The notes below the pieces were generated by a model that worked only from the letters and a program-made list of their open reading frames with translations, had not been told where the DNA came from and made no database searches. Shown piece after piece: positions 16,901 through 32,700 of a stretch of 64,000 bases of DNA. Source of the DNA: Haliotis asinina (taxonomy: Eukaryota; Mollusca; Gastropoda; Lepetellida; Haliotidae); assembly GCF_037392515.1 (NCBI RefSeq), contig NC_090290.1, positions 25,193,753 to 25,257,752 of the forward strand, read 5' to 3'. A program made the position numbers and the translations under genes. Numbering within the stretch: the first letter of the stretch is position 1; each line of letters begins with the position of its first letter.

Positions 16901-19142
16901 CTCCAGCTGTTTTTCATGGGCTTATTTCATCATTCATAGGTTTTATTATTGAACATGCACATTGAGGATGGATACAGCGCTTTATAAATACAATTACTAG
17001 ATGCTTTATAAATACTCATTATGTTTACAGATTAAGATGAAAATGCAGCAGAAAGGCTTGGGTGATCCTAGCACAGTCAGGCCGTCAAGGCTCATCATCA
17101 GCTCAGGGCCCTCGCCGGTTCTACACGCAGCCCAGACAGCGAATGGGACATCTTCCAGGAAACACTGCCCAGTCGAACCCACCAAGAACTTTCCGGAGAA
17201 AATGGAGGGTCCCCAACACTGCAGCCTTCTGCATTACCCAGATTGTCAGAAGGGCTGTGCTTCCGGTGGAGAACCCGGACACTCTCCTGATCTGTGCCAG
17301 GAGTCTTGCCAGTCACGCTGCTGTCAGTAGGGACAGAATATTATAAATATTTTCACTGGCTTTGTCAAAAAGGACAAGATCAGGTTTTTGGCAGGAATTG
17401 GTCTCACACTGTATATGGGCCTACTTCAGAGAAGTTTGAAATCATCATTTATAGGACAGATTGGACACGTTCAGGGTCGCTGCATCATCCAGTAATACAT
17501 CACTATCAACAAAATCAACCTCAAATTTCAGATTGTGTCCAATAGCCTTGACACGCATGAAATAGCTTGCTTTCAACGTGAGTCGGCGTCATCAACCAAC
17601 CGAGACGTCACGATTCAAGGCTTGTATGAAGAAACAAAGCACGAGGCACAAGTGGTTTAAAATGATTAAAATGCCGGAGACGAAATGTTGATGTTGATGG
17701 TGCATGAAAATTGTCTCGCGACTGTCTTGGCAACGAGTCCGGTATAATTGATCACCACTGTTGTCGCAGTTTCATTCGTCTCGCCGGTTTCCATCGGAAG
17801 AGTTTCAGCGAGTTCGTCTTTGAGAAGTCAGGTACCACTGTAAGCTCACCATGGTAAGTATAATGTTCTGGGTAGGGCAGTACCACTGCATGATGCCACA
17901 GTTCCTGATACAGATGTACTGGTGTTTCGGGCACTTCGAGGATAACTTCAGACACTCGCTTGCAGGAACGTGTGACATGCGGGTGTAATATACAGTTGAC
18001 AACGCAACTCTAAATCCAGTCCATTTAGTTCGATTTAGCATTACAGCACAACGTGCGATCAGACAGATCATCAAGGCCGAAGAAGAATGAAATATGTTAG
18101 GTATGACATTCTAGATGTCAATCAACAACCTGAGTACTTTTTATGACTATAATTGTCATCATAAACATAGTTTGACAGCTTGGTGCTCAATAATGTGGAG
18201 AGGTGTTATGTGGAGTGTTGTCAGTTTTACGTAAAGTAATGGATCCCGTTGTGGATAAGTATATTCTAAGCCCCAGAGATGTGCCTACAATATTTAAACT
18301 GCATTAAGCAACTGTTTATCCTCTCGATTAGCAACATGTTTAGATATGTATATTCAGGTATAGCTACAAGGAATAGTTTCAATATTGTTCTGTTAATGTT
18401 TACTCGACACTAATAAGGAGTGCATCCTTGAACAGGATAAGTGAGTCAGTGAATATGGTGTTTTTAGCATTTTTTCCAACATCAGGGTGGGATACACCTG
18501 AAATGAGCTTCACAAATTGTGTCCATGCGGGGAATCAATGAAGAGGATGACTTTGTTTAGAAAGCTCTGGGCGTTGTCTTGAACTTTAATCTGTTGTCTA
18601 TGTCAAACTCGTTGAAGCATCACGCTGTGTGCAGTCTCCCGTGATGTTACCAAGGCAACCGTAGTCTAATGTTTACATCGACAAACTAAGTGAACCAGAT
18701 AGTTCATTAGTCATGAACTATATCGATATGTGTGGTGTTGTGTCGTTTTGTGATTTAAGTTCCGTCACATGAGTCACAAATACTGAACGCAAAAAACACA
18801 AACATACTGAGCTCAAAATTCATTGGACTGGTCTCATTTCAACTTGTAAGGAGATAGGCATGAGTTCATCGTTCCACAGTTCCCCAATATCCGATGGAGC
18901 ATGGATGAGTCCTCTTCCTTTGATGCCAACAAAGACAGCTTTCGACCATCCTCAGAGACACTTTCCATTTGGTGTGAAGGGGGAAAACAGTTGTGAATGT
19001 GACATGAATTTGCTGTAGAGTGAACGCCTGTACATTTGATATTTCGAAGTTACACACTTGCACAGCCCCTCTTGATACAGCTATAAGATAACCAACGCAT
19101 ACCTGCTCTACAAACCTGATTTCATGTAAACGTCAACCTTAA

Positions 19143-19397
<255 letters not shown>

Positions 19398-19536
19398 TGA
19401 TGTATAGACTTTATTGATTTCAATACAGTCATACCGTTACATGGTCTGTCATGTGGACATTTAATTCAGAAGTGTTTAAGGCATGGCGTGTGTACCACAG
19501 GCATTCATAAAGAACTGATGAAGAAAGAAATACTGA

Positions 19537-20760
<1,224 letters not shown>

Positions 20761-23700
20761 TAGACATGGAACTATGACCTTTCTTTTTGGATATTCACAG
20801 CAACGGTGATTTCTAGCATTAAATTCCAGTGGAAAGTCACCTATTTATCTGTCAGCGCTAATGTTATCCAGTTAAACATAAAATGTTTCTAAAGCAAATT
20901 TGATTTATCCCTTTTTCTCGTCTGAATTCGGACTTTGTTACTTTGTTATTTATCTAAGGACACTGTTGATTTAATCTTTAGCCTGCTGAATCAATTTCAG
21001 CATCAGGAATTGATAGGAGGGTGGGTGATTTCTAACAGTCAGTGTGTCACTAAATAAGGAACAACTGAAAAAATATTTGGCTCATTAATACTAGATAGAA
21101 AAATGAACATTATCATAAATTACTAAATTACTCGATTGACAGCCCAATGCGTTCTACATTAAGGAACCGAATAAATTGTCCAATTAGCGCAAATCGATTT
21201 CAATATTCTTATTACTGATATTTCCTAAATATCTGACTTTAATTTCGTATATTTGAATCAGTAAATATCCGCGCGACGACAAATTAAAAATGAATTCTGA
21301 AAAAAAATAATCGAAAACGTTCGTCGTAATTAAATCATAGTTTTGATGTCATCACAGGTCTTATTGAAATGGAACTATTACGTTTATTCAAACGTGTCGT
21401 GTCATGAAAATAGCAGAATAAAATACATGATTTATAAGCGTTCATGAGTTTTTCAAGTTTTTCATTTCAAGTGTTACGGTTCTTTAATTTTTGCCGGTGT
21501 TCGATCGTGTTACACGTACGAAAAACAAACACGGGAGCGCTTCGTCCAAACCCTACATAAAATATAGCTATTTTGGTCAGAAGAAAGTATACAGAACTCT
21601 TCTAAGTAAGACATGGGGAAAAGGGGAGATTTTCTCATTCTACAAGTATTTCATTTATCACTTTCCGTTTAGTATGACGAGAGACAGACGAAAATTAAGA
21701 TCGTGAAATCCAACCTGTTTTCTGGTAAGTGCAAAGGTCACCGAATGTGATGTCACAGACAGGGATTGCATGATAAAATTCATTCATTATTGAATATTAA
21801 TAATATAATTTCATCTGGCAAACCCAAATTTAGCACAAGTAACTGTTTAAAATGATTAATCAGAGCTCACAGCAATTTCTTGGTGTATTTTTTACTATAT
21901 AATCCGCACATAGCCGAACCAGTTTGAGATTGACCCGGAAACAGTAGTCGATCAACACTCCAGATGCAAGTATTTCAGTAATATTTATTTGAATTTTGGT
22001 TCATTTTAGACCCATTACTTTGTTGTCCACTGAATATGAAGATAGCAAAGATATAATTGTGATGCATGCTGATGCTAGCTTGTTCTTATTTGTCACATGG
22101 TCCGACGCAAAAACGTTTACAAACATCAGCCTCAACAACAGGTGCGCGGATATGGGCGTGGCATTTGTGTTTCAAAATGACATTCACACTTTTGTTTTTG
22201 TGACGATGTAGTGTAGTAACTGTACAATGCATGTTTTATAAACTAAAATATATTTTAAGTTATAGTTTCAAATGAAATTGGGGATATTACATGTATGCAA
22301 AATTATATGTCTCATTTCAGAACAAGTTGAATTACATTCATAATTTTAACTCTTGTCATATATTGTCATATGCTGACTGATATTAATAATATGACAACTA
22401 TTTTTTTTTTCTCCCAAATTGACATAGGCAGAGACACTCAGGATGTGCAAATAACCAAATTTTAATTAATGCCTTTCGGTGATGTAGAAAGCTGACAATG
22501 TTACACAATTCTTTAATACAAGTACATGAATACCATAAAATATATGGATAGATGTTTCATATTATTTAGTATATTTTGTTTCTTTATAATATCTTGCTAA
22601 ATATACATCAAATACAAATGGGTGATGACCTATTTTTGTTTTCAACAGTACCTCTTTGGTGAATTATTTTGAATCACACTTGACTAATATCATTGATGTT
22701 GTTGCAGTAACAGTATATTTATCAGAAAATGTTATCATTTGATAAAAAAAGAAACCATATACATTTAATCAGCTGTATTGCCTCTGGTGAAAGTAAACAG
22801 GCTTCATATTCTGTAAATAGAAATTATCGTACCTTATTATCTTTTCCTGGGTTTAGGAGCAATGTCACAATGTGAAATGAATCTGTTGAACTTTCAAGGA
22901 TTGTTTCTGTTTGCTGAAGTGTCTGATAATGACATACTCCAGTTATTTAGTGTCCAATAGCCTAAACCACCATAAACAAGAAGTGTCAAGTACAGTCCTC
23001 TTTGAATAACAAAAGGCCAAATACAGAGCAGTCTTTCGTTTAGGGTCTGGAAGCATTTGATATGTCTTTGCCACATACATATGGCAATGAGAAATTCTAA
23101 ATTGAAATCTTAATGAAATAGCTCCAAACTGGACAACGAAAACCACTCATTGCAGAGCTCAGTGTTAGGAAAGAGAAATCTATTTGTCCCTGGTGCCACC
23201 TTCAATGATTACCTTGATGCCTCAGACTAACACAGGTTGCACCTCCTGCTTAACAATTATCTGTCATTTGTCTTTTGATATTCCATATTCACAACACCAC
23301 TACAACAAAATTATATAATTTTATATTACTTCATAAAATTTCATGACATAAAGAACTGAGTCTCTCTGTCAATCATGGTCAGGGTATCAATGCTGCAAGA
23401 CAGTTTGGATCATCAGTCTGTCAGATGAAGTCTGTTTATGACAGTAAAATATGAACATGGACATTGTGTAAGTAGGTATAAGTATGACCATAAATATGAG
23501 GTTACATTTTGAACTAGTGCATTTCTAAATGCTGTATCAAGCCATGCATTGAGTCACATGACAACTTTTTTTTATAAATATGCACACGCACCAAACACTC
23601 TGATCTTACAAATTACATGCAGTACAGTAGATATAGAATTAAACCCCGAAAGCTCTGCTTTTTGAAGTAACAGAATTATTTGAACAAAAGATTAGCTGTT

Positions 23701-26700
23701 TGGCTGTTTTAATGGCTAAAATAAGTACTGATTTTGAGTGAAAAGCATTCCCACAGACGATGACAATTTTGTTCAGATTTTTATGAAAATCATTTACGTT
23801 ACATTCTTACACACTGGTTTCGTTCGTTTCTGCGAAAGGAAAAATGATTTCATTCATGACATCTTCAATCATCAAAACTGTACTTCTTGTGAAGATATAC
23901 ACAAAACAATATAATGTTATTGTTATGACACACTGACAATTTATAAGTCTCCCCGTGTCAGAGCATTCTTCGAAAAAAAAGACTGTGAAAATCATCGACT
24001 TTGGATTTACTAAACTAAAGATCAACACATCGACGGCTAGCTTGAGGAAAAATACTTCAACACAAGCAAAAAATGACAACTGCTATTGAACACAACCAAC
24101 AGTAACTAATTGAGGAAGACTGAAAGGTAATTCTGGTGCATAGTATGGATCTTACGGGAATTTGAATCAATTTAGAAAATGTATCAATGGTCGTTTTCCA
24201 ACTCATTTATATTTTACCTCCACGAGTGCCATGCTGTGTACGCGCTTCCGGTTTCATCAAGGATGGGTACAATTACAAATATTGTGATACTGTTTCATGA
24301 TCTGCATTATATACATATTGAGTCGTTTTCTTTCAATGTATATGAGTTCACATTCTGCTTATGAACACATATTTTCAAACATCCTTAGTGTCTTGTCACT
24401 GAGAAAAAACGGCAAGGTTGACCACACCCTTTCGGGTCACCTACAGCTGTCAATATTGTGAATGTTGGAAGGTTTACCAAACAAAATCAAAATAACTCGC
24501 TAAATATGGTAATTTCTGTGCAGTGACAATCATATTCACCTATTCACACCATGTAATTAATTCCAGATAAAATAGTTGGATATATCAAAATAATGGCACA
24601 TTTTCTTCGGCATCACGAAGCATGTGGACTTGTTTGTTTACCGCCGTTGCCATGATCGTTCCTGTTCGTCCAATCGGTGATGTAACATTGAAATTGGTTT
24701 TGTTTATAATTATTTAAATCGAAAGTACCAATTGTTAGAAAATGGGAAACGTATGTGCTTTGTCGTCACCAAAGAACAAAAATATTGATGAAATTAATAT
24801 AAAAAAATATATATATATTTCATTATGAAGAAAATATTAGACTGGGTACCACTCAGCGTGATGTGCTTGAAGTCAACAATAGCCGTTATTTGCGACTGTG
24901 TGCCGAGAAATTTGGCGATCACATTTTTAATTCGCAGGCGTTTCGATTTAAGGTATATACACTTATTACAGATTGTATATTTAGAAAGCTGAGAATTAGT
25001 GCATTTCATCCATAATTGAAATGACACATAAATCTGACTTGTTGAAAAATTATTGCAAGTTTTATTTCGAGATGTCATTATCATGCTCTCCTGACGAATG
25101 GGTTCGATAGTTGCATTGAGACGATTTAAGTAATGAACTGAATAAAATACAGCTGTCATCGACTTCCCTCAGAAACAAGCCTGGTATGCTGCCGACAAAT
25201 AAAGAAGCTTTTCACTTAAATACCCACTGGGTCGTCGTGATTATCAACTCGAGATTGTAAGATAGCTGTCAGTTTGTTCAAACAAATATATCCAGTGGTG
25301 AGATAGTGAGTATTATATTCAGACGACATACTGCTAGACACATATTAGATGATCCTGCGCACTAAACGCATTTGTGACAAGAGAGGCGGTACAACGAATT
25401 GGGCGAGTACACTTAGCTGCTACAGGTAGCTTGGCGATTATGCACGTGCAATACATGCTAACCGTGACATGAAATCAACAGCGCATATTCCTTCGAATGA
25501 TAAGACTGCAATTTCAGGCATAAGATACTGATATTCCACGCTAACCTTTAGTTAAGACGAAGACAAATAGATGATTGGGGCATTCACAAGCATTTTAGAT
25601 ATTCAACAATTTTGTTTAAAAAAACCCCAGGAAAATGTCATTTGCTTCGTGAAATGGATCGGTGGTTCTAAACATATTTGCTGAGTATATTGTGTTCAAT
25701 TCGTTGGGATTGTACCTGTTCCCAAATCGAGTGTGCTATAACAATTAATGCTTGAAACGCACGGGGAAAATGAACTTCTCGATATTTATCTGACAACCTG
25801 TCTCCCTCTTGTTTCAAGTGGATCGTTCTGTGGAGCGTTCCCAAGTATGCAAATTGGGGTCATTTGTCCGGTCGTGGATCATCTTATATGTGTTTACCAA
25901 TAGTCTATCTTGCTATCATCTCGGTGGATGAATAATCGAGAGACCACTGTGAACAACGTTTCATAAATATGACGAAATCTCCAAGTAAAGCATCTCTGTG
26001 AGCGAATGTATGACGTCTTTTCGACACGGCTGTAAGTAGTACTTCAAAAAGCCTCTTCTTTAATGAAACTCCAGGTATCATCACCGACACGAATTTGGGA
26101 TAGGAACCGATCACCAGAAGATCATTGGACGATGAAGGACCGAGAGCGTCTTGAAATATGCATGGCCCTCGGAATATGATCACCGAAATTAAGTAGCTTA
26201 ACGTATGGATGGAACAATGTAATATTGGACAAACTTGAAAGCTGGGCACACGTAATTTGAATCCCATAGCGGAAACAGCGTGGTCGTTAATTCGAAAATA
26301 GATGTGTATCACACTGCCATCATCCGGGCAACAGTATGAAACGAGATTGCGGCATCATTATGTTTACAAAATATTGCATGATGTTCTGTGACCTTCCTGC
26401 GAACCTCACATCTGTACAACTGTTGGAACAGAAGAACACGATTGTGATGTTTTCCACGGCGGCTGTGAGGAAAACACAACTGGTCTTCATGGACAGGTGA
26501 ACCTTACGTTCCAGAATGGTCTGGGGTTGATTCACCTGGTGTTGCTAGGCTCAAAACATGGTCCCGATATTGTATGGCAATACGAATCTGGTGACAACCA
26601 AAATCACAAACTGTCACCCAGATATAGTCAACATAAAACATTGAGACAGTCAGTCATTTTAAACTATGGAAGAACCAGTCATATAGAGACAATCATTCTA

Positions 26701-29700
26701 AACCGTGGGAGAACCAGTCACATAGAGACAATCATTCTAAACTGTGGAAGAACCAGTCACATAGTGAGTGAGTGTGTGAGTGAGTTTAGTTTTACGCTGC
26801 ACTCAGCAATATTCCAGCTATATGGCGGCGGTTTGTAAAATAATCGAGTCTGGACCATGCAATCCAGTGATCAACAACATCGATCTGCGCAATGGGGAAC
26901 CGATGACATGAGTCAACCAAGTCAGCAAGCCTGACTACCCGATCCCGTTAGTCGCCTCTTACGACAAGCACATACGTCAAGCTGTTATGGCAAGCATGGG
27001 TTGCTGAAGGCCTATTCTACCCCGGGACCTTCACGGGTCACCTGTCACATTGAGACAATCATTCTAAACCGTTGGAGAACCAGTCACATTGAGACAATCA
27101 TTCTAAAATGTGGAAGAGCCAGTCACATTGAGACAGTCATTCTAAACTGTGGAAGAACCGGTCACCCTTAGACAGTCATTCTAAACTTGGAAGAACCGGT
27201 CACCCTGAGACAGTCATTCTAAACTATGGAAGAACAAGTCACCCTGAGACAGTCATTCTAAACTGTGGGAGATCCAGTCACATTGACACAGTCATTCTAA
27301 AGTGTGGGAGATCCAGTCACATTGAGACAGTCATTCTAAACTGTGGGAGATCCAGTCACCCTGAGACAGTCATTCTAAACTGTGGGAGATCCAGTCACCC
27401 TGAGACAGTCATTCTAAACTGTTGGAGATCCAGTCACCTTGAGACAGTTGAATTTACACACATTCATCACGATCACTGGTGTTCCTCAATCTGGTGGTTC
27501 CTCGTAGGCCAAAAGATTCTTCGTGAGTGGACTAACAGCCATGAAGTAAAAGCACCAATGTTACGACAGGACATCCCTGCACCACGCAAGCCAGTAGCTT
27601 GCCATCATGTATTTCCAAAACGTCTTGCATTGTCAAGTAGTGTCTTTTACGTCATTTCAGGAAACCGTATCACACAATTTTGAATTGTATACTCCACTTT
27701 CATTACTATGTCAGGCGGCCACTCATCTGGTGATTGTTGAAGGAAGGATGGACCATTCTGCCAAGCGGAAGAATTTGCAAGCTTCTCCAGTGTCTTGCCT
27801 CTAGTAAGATCATCAGCAGGGTTATCTTTCGTGTTCACATACCGCCAATCTGCAACGTTGGTCAGAGTTTGAATCTCTGCAACCCTGGTTCCAACAAATA
27901 CCTTATATCTGCACGAATCAGATCTCAGCCAAGGCAGCACTGTTGTTGAATCACTCCACAAGGTGACTCTTTCAATAGGTAAGGTAAGTTCTCTGTTCAG
28001 CATGTCTGCAAGTTGTGCTCCCACCAGTGCTGCTGAGAGTTCAAGTCGAGGTATGGAAAGCTGACGTTTTGGAGCAACTCTGGATCTGGCTTCTACAAAG
28101 CTGACATAAACCTTTCCTTGATACACTGTCCGAAGGAAGGCAACTGCTCCATACACACGCTCCGAGGCATCCGAGATGATATGTAGTTGTTGAACTGAAT
28201 TCGTGGTATGAACATGATGAGGCGTGTAACATCGAGGTAGATTCACGTTCTCAATGTTCGGTAGCTAATTTTCCCATGAACATCACTTCTCATATTCACT
28301 TCCCTCCACAATAGATGCATCCCAGTGTCTCTTCAATTTCCACAGATCTTGGACAATGACATTTGTTCTTGCTGTGAAAGGAGTTAAATATCCCAAGGGG
28401 TCATACTGGCTTGCCAAGATTCGATATATGACTTTCGTGGTGAGGCAATCATGGCTAATTTCCTTGACCCTATATCCAAGCACATCACTGTCACATTGCC
28501 ACTGGAGTCCCAAGGTTCCTTCTGTAAGTCCTGCTTCGCCAAGACTGAGCCAACGTTCATAATTGGCTGCCTGGTCCTCTGTAGGTAGATCATCCACTGC
28601 CTGAGGTGGAATCCGCCTTTATCCAGCAAAGCACTCATGTCATGTACTAACACTTTGGCTTCCGCTGCTGTGGGAACGCTGTCTAGGCAGTTGTCTACAT
28701 AGAAAGCTGTGGCAACTGATCTGTATACATCAGGGTTTTCCTCTTTGTGACCATGTGCATGTGTCTGCAGTGCATATGTGGCACAGCAAGGGCTTCAGGT
28801 GGTTCTGAAAGGTAGCACCTGCCATTCATAAATGTTTGGTGGAACTGTCTGATCCATGTCACGCCAGATGAATCGTAGTAAGGGTCGATCCTTTGGCAGT
28901 AGTCTCACTTTGTGGAACATGGCCTTTATGTCACCTGAGATTGCTACGCGATGCTGTCTGAAACGCAGTAAGACTCCAATCAGGGACGATCCAAGTTGAG
29001 GCCCAGGAAGTAAATTCTCATTCAGGGTTCTGCTTTCATAGCTGTACGAGCAATTGAACACCAAACGACTCTTTCCAATGTGTTGCACAATATGATGTGG
29101 AATGTACCAAGATTCAGCACTTTCCCCTGCCTCTTCCGGGCTGATAATCTTCACGTAACCTGCATCTACGAACTTCTGAATCTCTTCCTTGTGCACATGA
29201 GCTAGTTCAGGATTTGACGTAAGTCTCATTTTTGTACGGATGAGATTATGCTTAACAGATTCTTCTGTGGCAATAAGGGAAACTCCACTATTAATCCTAA
29301 GCAAGGGGGAAGCATATCGCACTACTTCATACATCTCAACTCTTTCTGTGAATGTCTCTAAAGTTTCCAAGGCTTGCTTGTCCTGCTTTGACCTGGTCAC
29401 ATCCTTTGTTCCATTGGGAACTGCATCAATCTGCCACAGTTTCTCAACATTACTCCAAAGCTCAGGATCACGGTGAACACTGGAAGTGAGTAGACACTGC
29501 TCAACTGTCTGTGACATCCGTAAGTGTAAGTGCATGTCTGCTTGACCTTGTAAAGACCAGCCTAGTCGCGTATGTACAGCGACCGGTGCTCCCTTGGGTC
29601 CAAACTGCACAGGCTCCTGTGGGAGAATTATGTCTGCATAATCTGAGCCAATCAGGATCACACGCTGTGCATTGTAGATGGAGGGTAGAGGATAATCTCT

Positions 29701-32700
29701 CAAATGTGGCCATCTGATCTGCAAATCCTTCACTGGATACGTGTACTCTGACAGGCAAAGTGAAGGTGAGGTGAACGCATTTGATATTGGATACTGAATC
29801 TGTGGCGAGTCACCTGGCGATGTGGAAAGGTTGACACTCTTCCCTGTACAACGGTAAGATTCATGCCGGATTGTTGACAGGAGGATTTCATCTGTTCTAC
29901 CACAGAGTTTAAGCCTTTCTGCAGTTGATGTGAAAATCATAGTTCGTTGTGATCCATCATCCAGGACAGCGTATGTTTCCATCTGACCACCTGGGCCATG
30001 GAGGACAACATTAACAAATTTCAACATAACAGAGCATGGTTTGGAGGGTTGATCAACATAAACTGCTGGTTTCTCTGTCATGACTGAATATACCTTGTTA
30101 GTTTGGGCTTTAACAGCATCATGGAGTACAGTCAAGTGCAGTCCTTGCAGGTGTGGCACACTTTCCTGAGTGTACAGTCTACCGGTTTGTGAGTACGTGC
30201 ACACTTTGAGCATCGGTTCCCTTCTTTCATCCATCTGATAATTCCGTCTAATGATAGTTTCTGAAACTCCTTACAAGAGTTCAAATAGTGTTCTGAGGAA
30301 GAGCAGTAAGGGCAGTAGGCTATGAACTTGGTCATCGTCTTTGTCTCATCCCTACTTACTGTACTGGATGTAGGAATATGGGTACTTGGGTTTCGTGAGT
30401 CAGATCGCGTATGGAAACTGGTCATCATTGTTGGTTCATTTCTCCTTGGTGGTACTCGTCTGAATCGACCTATGTTCAAGGGTTTGTTGCCACTGCCTGA
30501 TCGGTTGTCATCATTATGATATGATGAGGTGACTTGACCAGATAAACGTCTGGCTTGAGATTTAATCTGAAGCCAATAACTAAACTGAGAAAGAGTGTAG
30601 GTTTGACTTGAGTGCTCTCCTATCACACCTGTCTTGAGGCAATGTTCAATGAAACTATCTTTTAGCCTCACTGGTAGCTTACTCAACAGTCTATCCACAT
30701 GGGAACCACACTGTAACTCTGCACAACTCTCACCATCCAGAGATTTCAGCACCCCAACCAGGGAATGTACAGCAAGGGCAAAGTTCTCAAATGCCTCATT
30801 ATCTCCAAACTTTACAAAGGGCATACTCAAAATTGCTCCAAGCTCTCCTTGAACTAACTGACGAGGCTGACCGTACTTATTCTTGAGGGCTTCAAAGGCT
30901 TCGGGGTAAGGCTGTGGTGCATACATGTATGCTTCTGCTAAACGTTTAGCTCTGCCACCCAGCCTATCAAGCAACAACTGGTATTTGTACTGTTCAGTTA
31001 AATGAGTATGGACATTGACCAGATTATCCAGGGCCATTTTGAGAATGGCAAAGTCCTTTTCCTTCTCGCTGTTGAACAAAGGCAAAGTAGGTCGTGGAAT
31101 CCCATATGATGAGGAAATCAATAGTTCAGTCATGTTTGGTATCATAGGTGGAGTTTGTCCATGAGGGAAACTTGGTGGACCATAAGTTTGGGGTCCAAAG
31201 GATGTGTCCCCAGAAGAAGGGTGAACTGGAGCACTTTGGAATGGTTCAGCAGCTATGTTTGGGAAATTCGGTGGCAAGGATGGCTCATCCGGTTTCACAC
31301 AAGTTTCCTTCTCATATGGTACAGGCATGGCATTATGAACAGAATGCAGAGTCCTCTTGGTTAGTCTTCTCAGTTTTGAAAACAACTTGTTCAACCTGGT
31401 TTTCAACATTTGCCATTACAGCTTGCTGACCATGTGTTGATGGGGTAATAGTGGTGGAAGTGGTTACTGCAGCTGGTGGATTCAAACCTATTCCTATCAG
31501 GGATGCCAAAAGATCTGCCTCCTTCAAGGAATTCTCTGCTTTGCGGATCCTGCGCTCTCGTCCCAGTTCAGTATTCCTTTTTATGACGCTGCCTTATCAC
31601 TAGACGTTCAATGTCTTCTGCTCGCTTTCGAGCCCTAAGCATTTGCTCCTCTGCTTCCATGCGGGCTAAATATGCTTTATCATTTAACACCCTCATTTCT
31701 TCATCAACCTTGGCATCTTCTATAGCCTGTCTCTTTAGTTCAGCTAACTCTAGTTGCCTTCTTTGTCTCGTTAATTCTGCTGATTGGAGATCACTGAGTT
31801 TAGAGGTAAGTGACACATCTGACATATCTGAACGTCTGGATACATTTGAAGTCTTGGTTATCATGGAGTGTTTAGTTTTGCAGTGATCAGACTTCTCTAC
31901 AGAGCGAACTGACTTGTCTATATTCCTGCCATCTGGGAGATTTAACACATAATCTGTCAAATGGTGTGGTAAATGTCTCTCTCGTGAGGATTGACGTAAA
32001 GACATAATACCCTGAATCAAACCTTGGGCACTGGCAGTGGAGGTTGTCACCGTTGATGTCCAGAGTGGGGGTGTCTTCGTGATGGCATTGGTAACTGCAT
32101 GGGAGACTGGGTCGGCTAGCCTTTCCATGTTGGAAAATTTAGATTCATCACTAAAGACACGGTTCAGTGGCTGTCCATCCATTTGGCAACGTATCCGGCT
32201 CGCGGGACCATGAAAAGCAGTGTCTGTTTCATGCTTCAAGGCTTTATTCCAGAGCACATGGCAATGGGTACATGGAGGCCGCCATCTTGTGTTCTACGAA
32301 AACATGAACTTTTTTCGAAAATAGGGAATGGTAAGCGGAATGCAATAACCTAAGTGAAATAAATCAAATCCTTCACATCAGAACTCTTATCAGAGTGTAC
32401 ATTAGGCGACACATTTCACATTCGGAAATTTACATGATGAAAGCATAAGTCATCTCTTTTAGAAAAGCGATGCTTTCGCACTGGTACAAAACGAGACTTT
32501 TTGGCTCATATGAAAACATATGTTACAGTAATATCAGAACAGCCAAATGTCGCTGCACAAAAGTTGAAACCTGGTATTGTGAAAACATTGGATGAATATG
32601 ACTTCATTTGATCCTTGCAGTCATCGAGAAACCGATATTCCCACCATACTTCATGTTGATCATGCTGCAATGCATCGTTATAAAATGATTAGGTTACGAA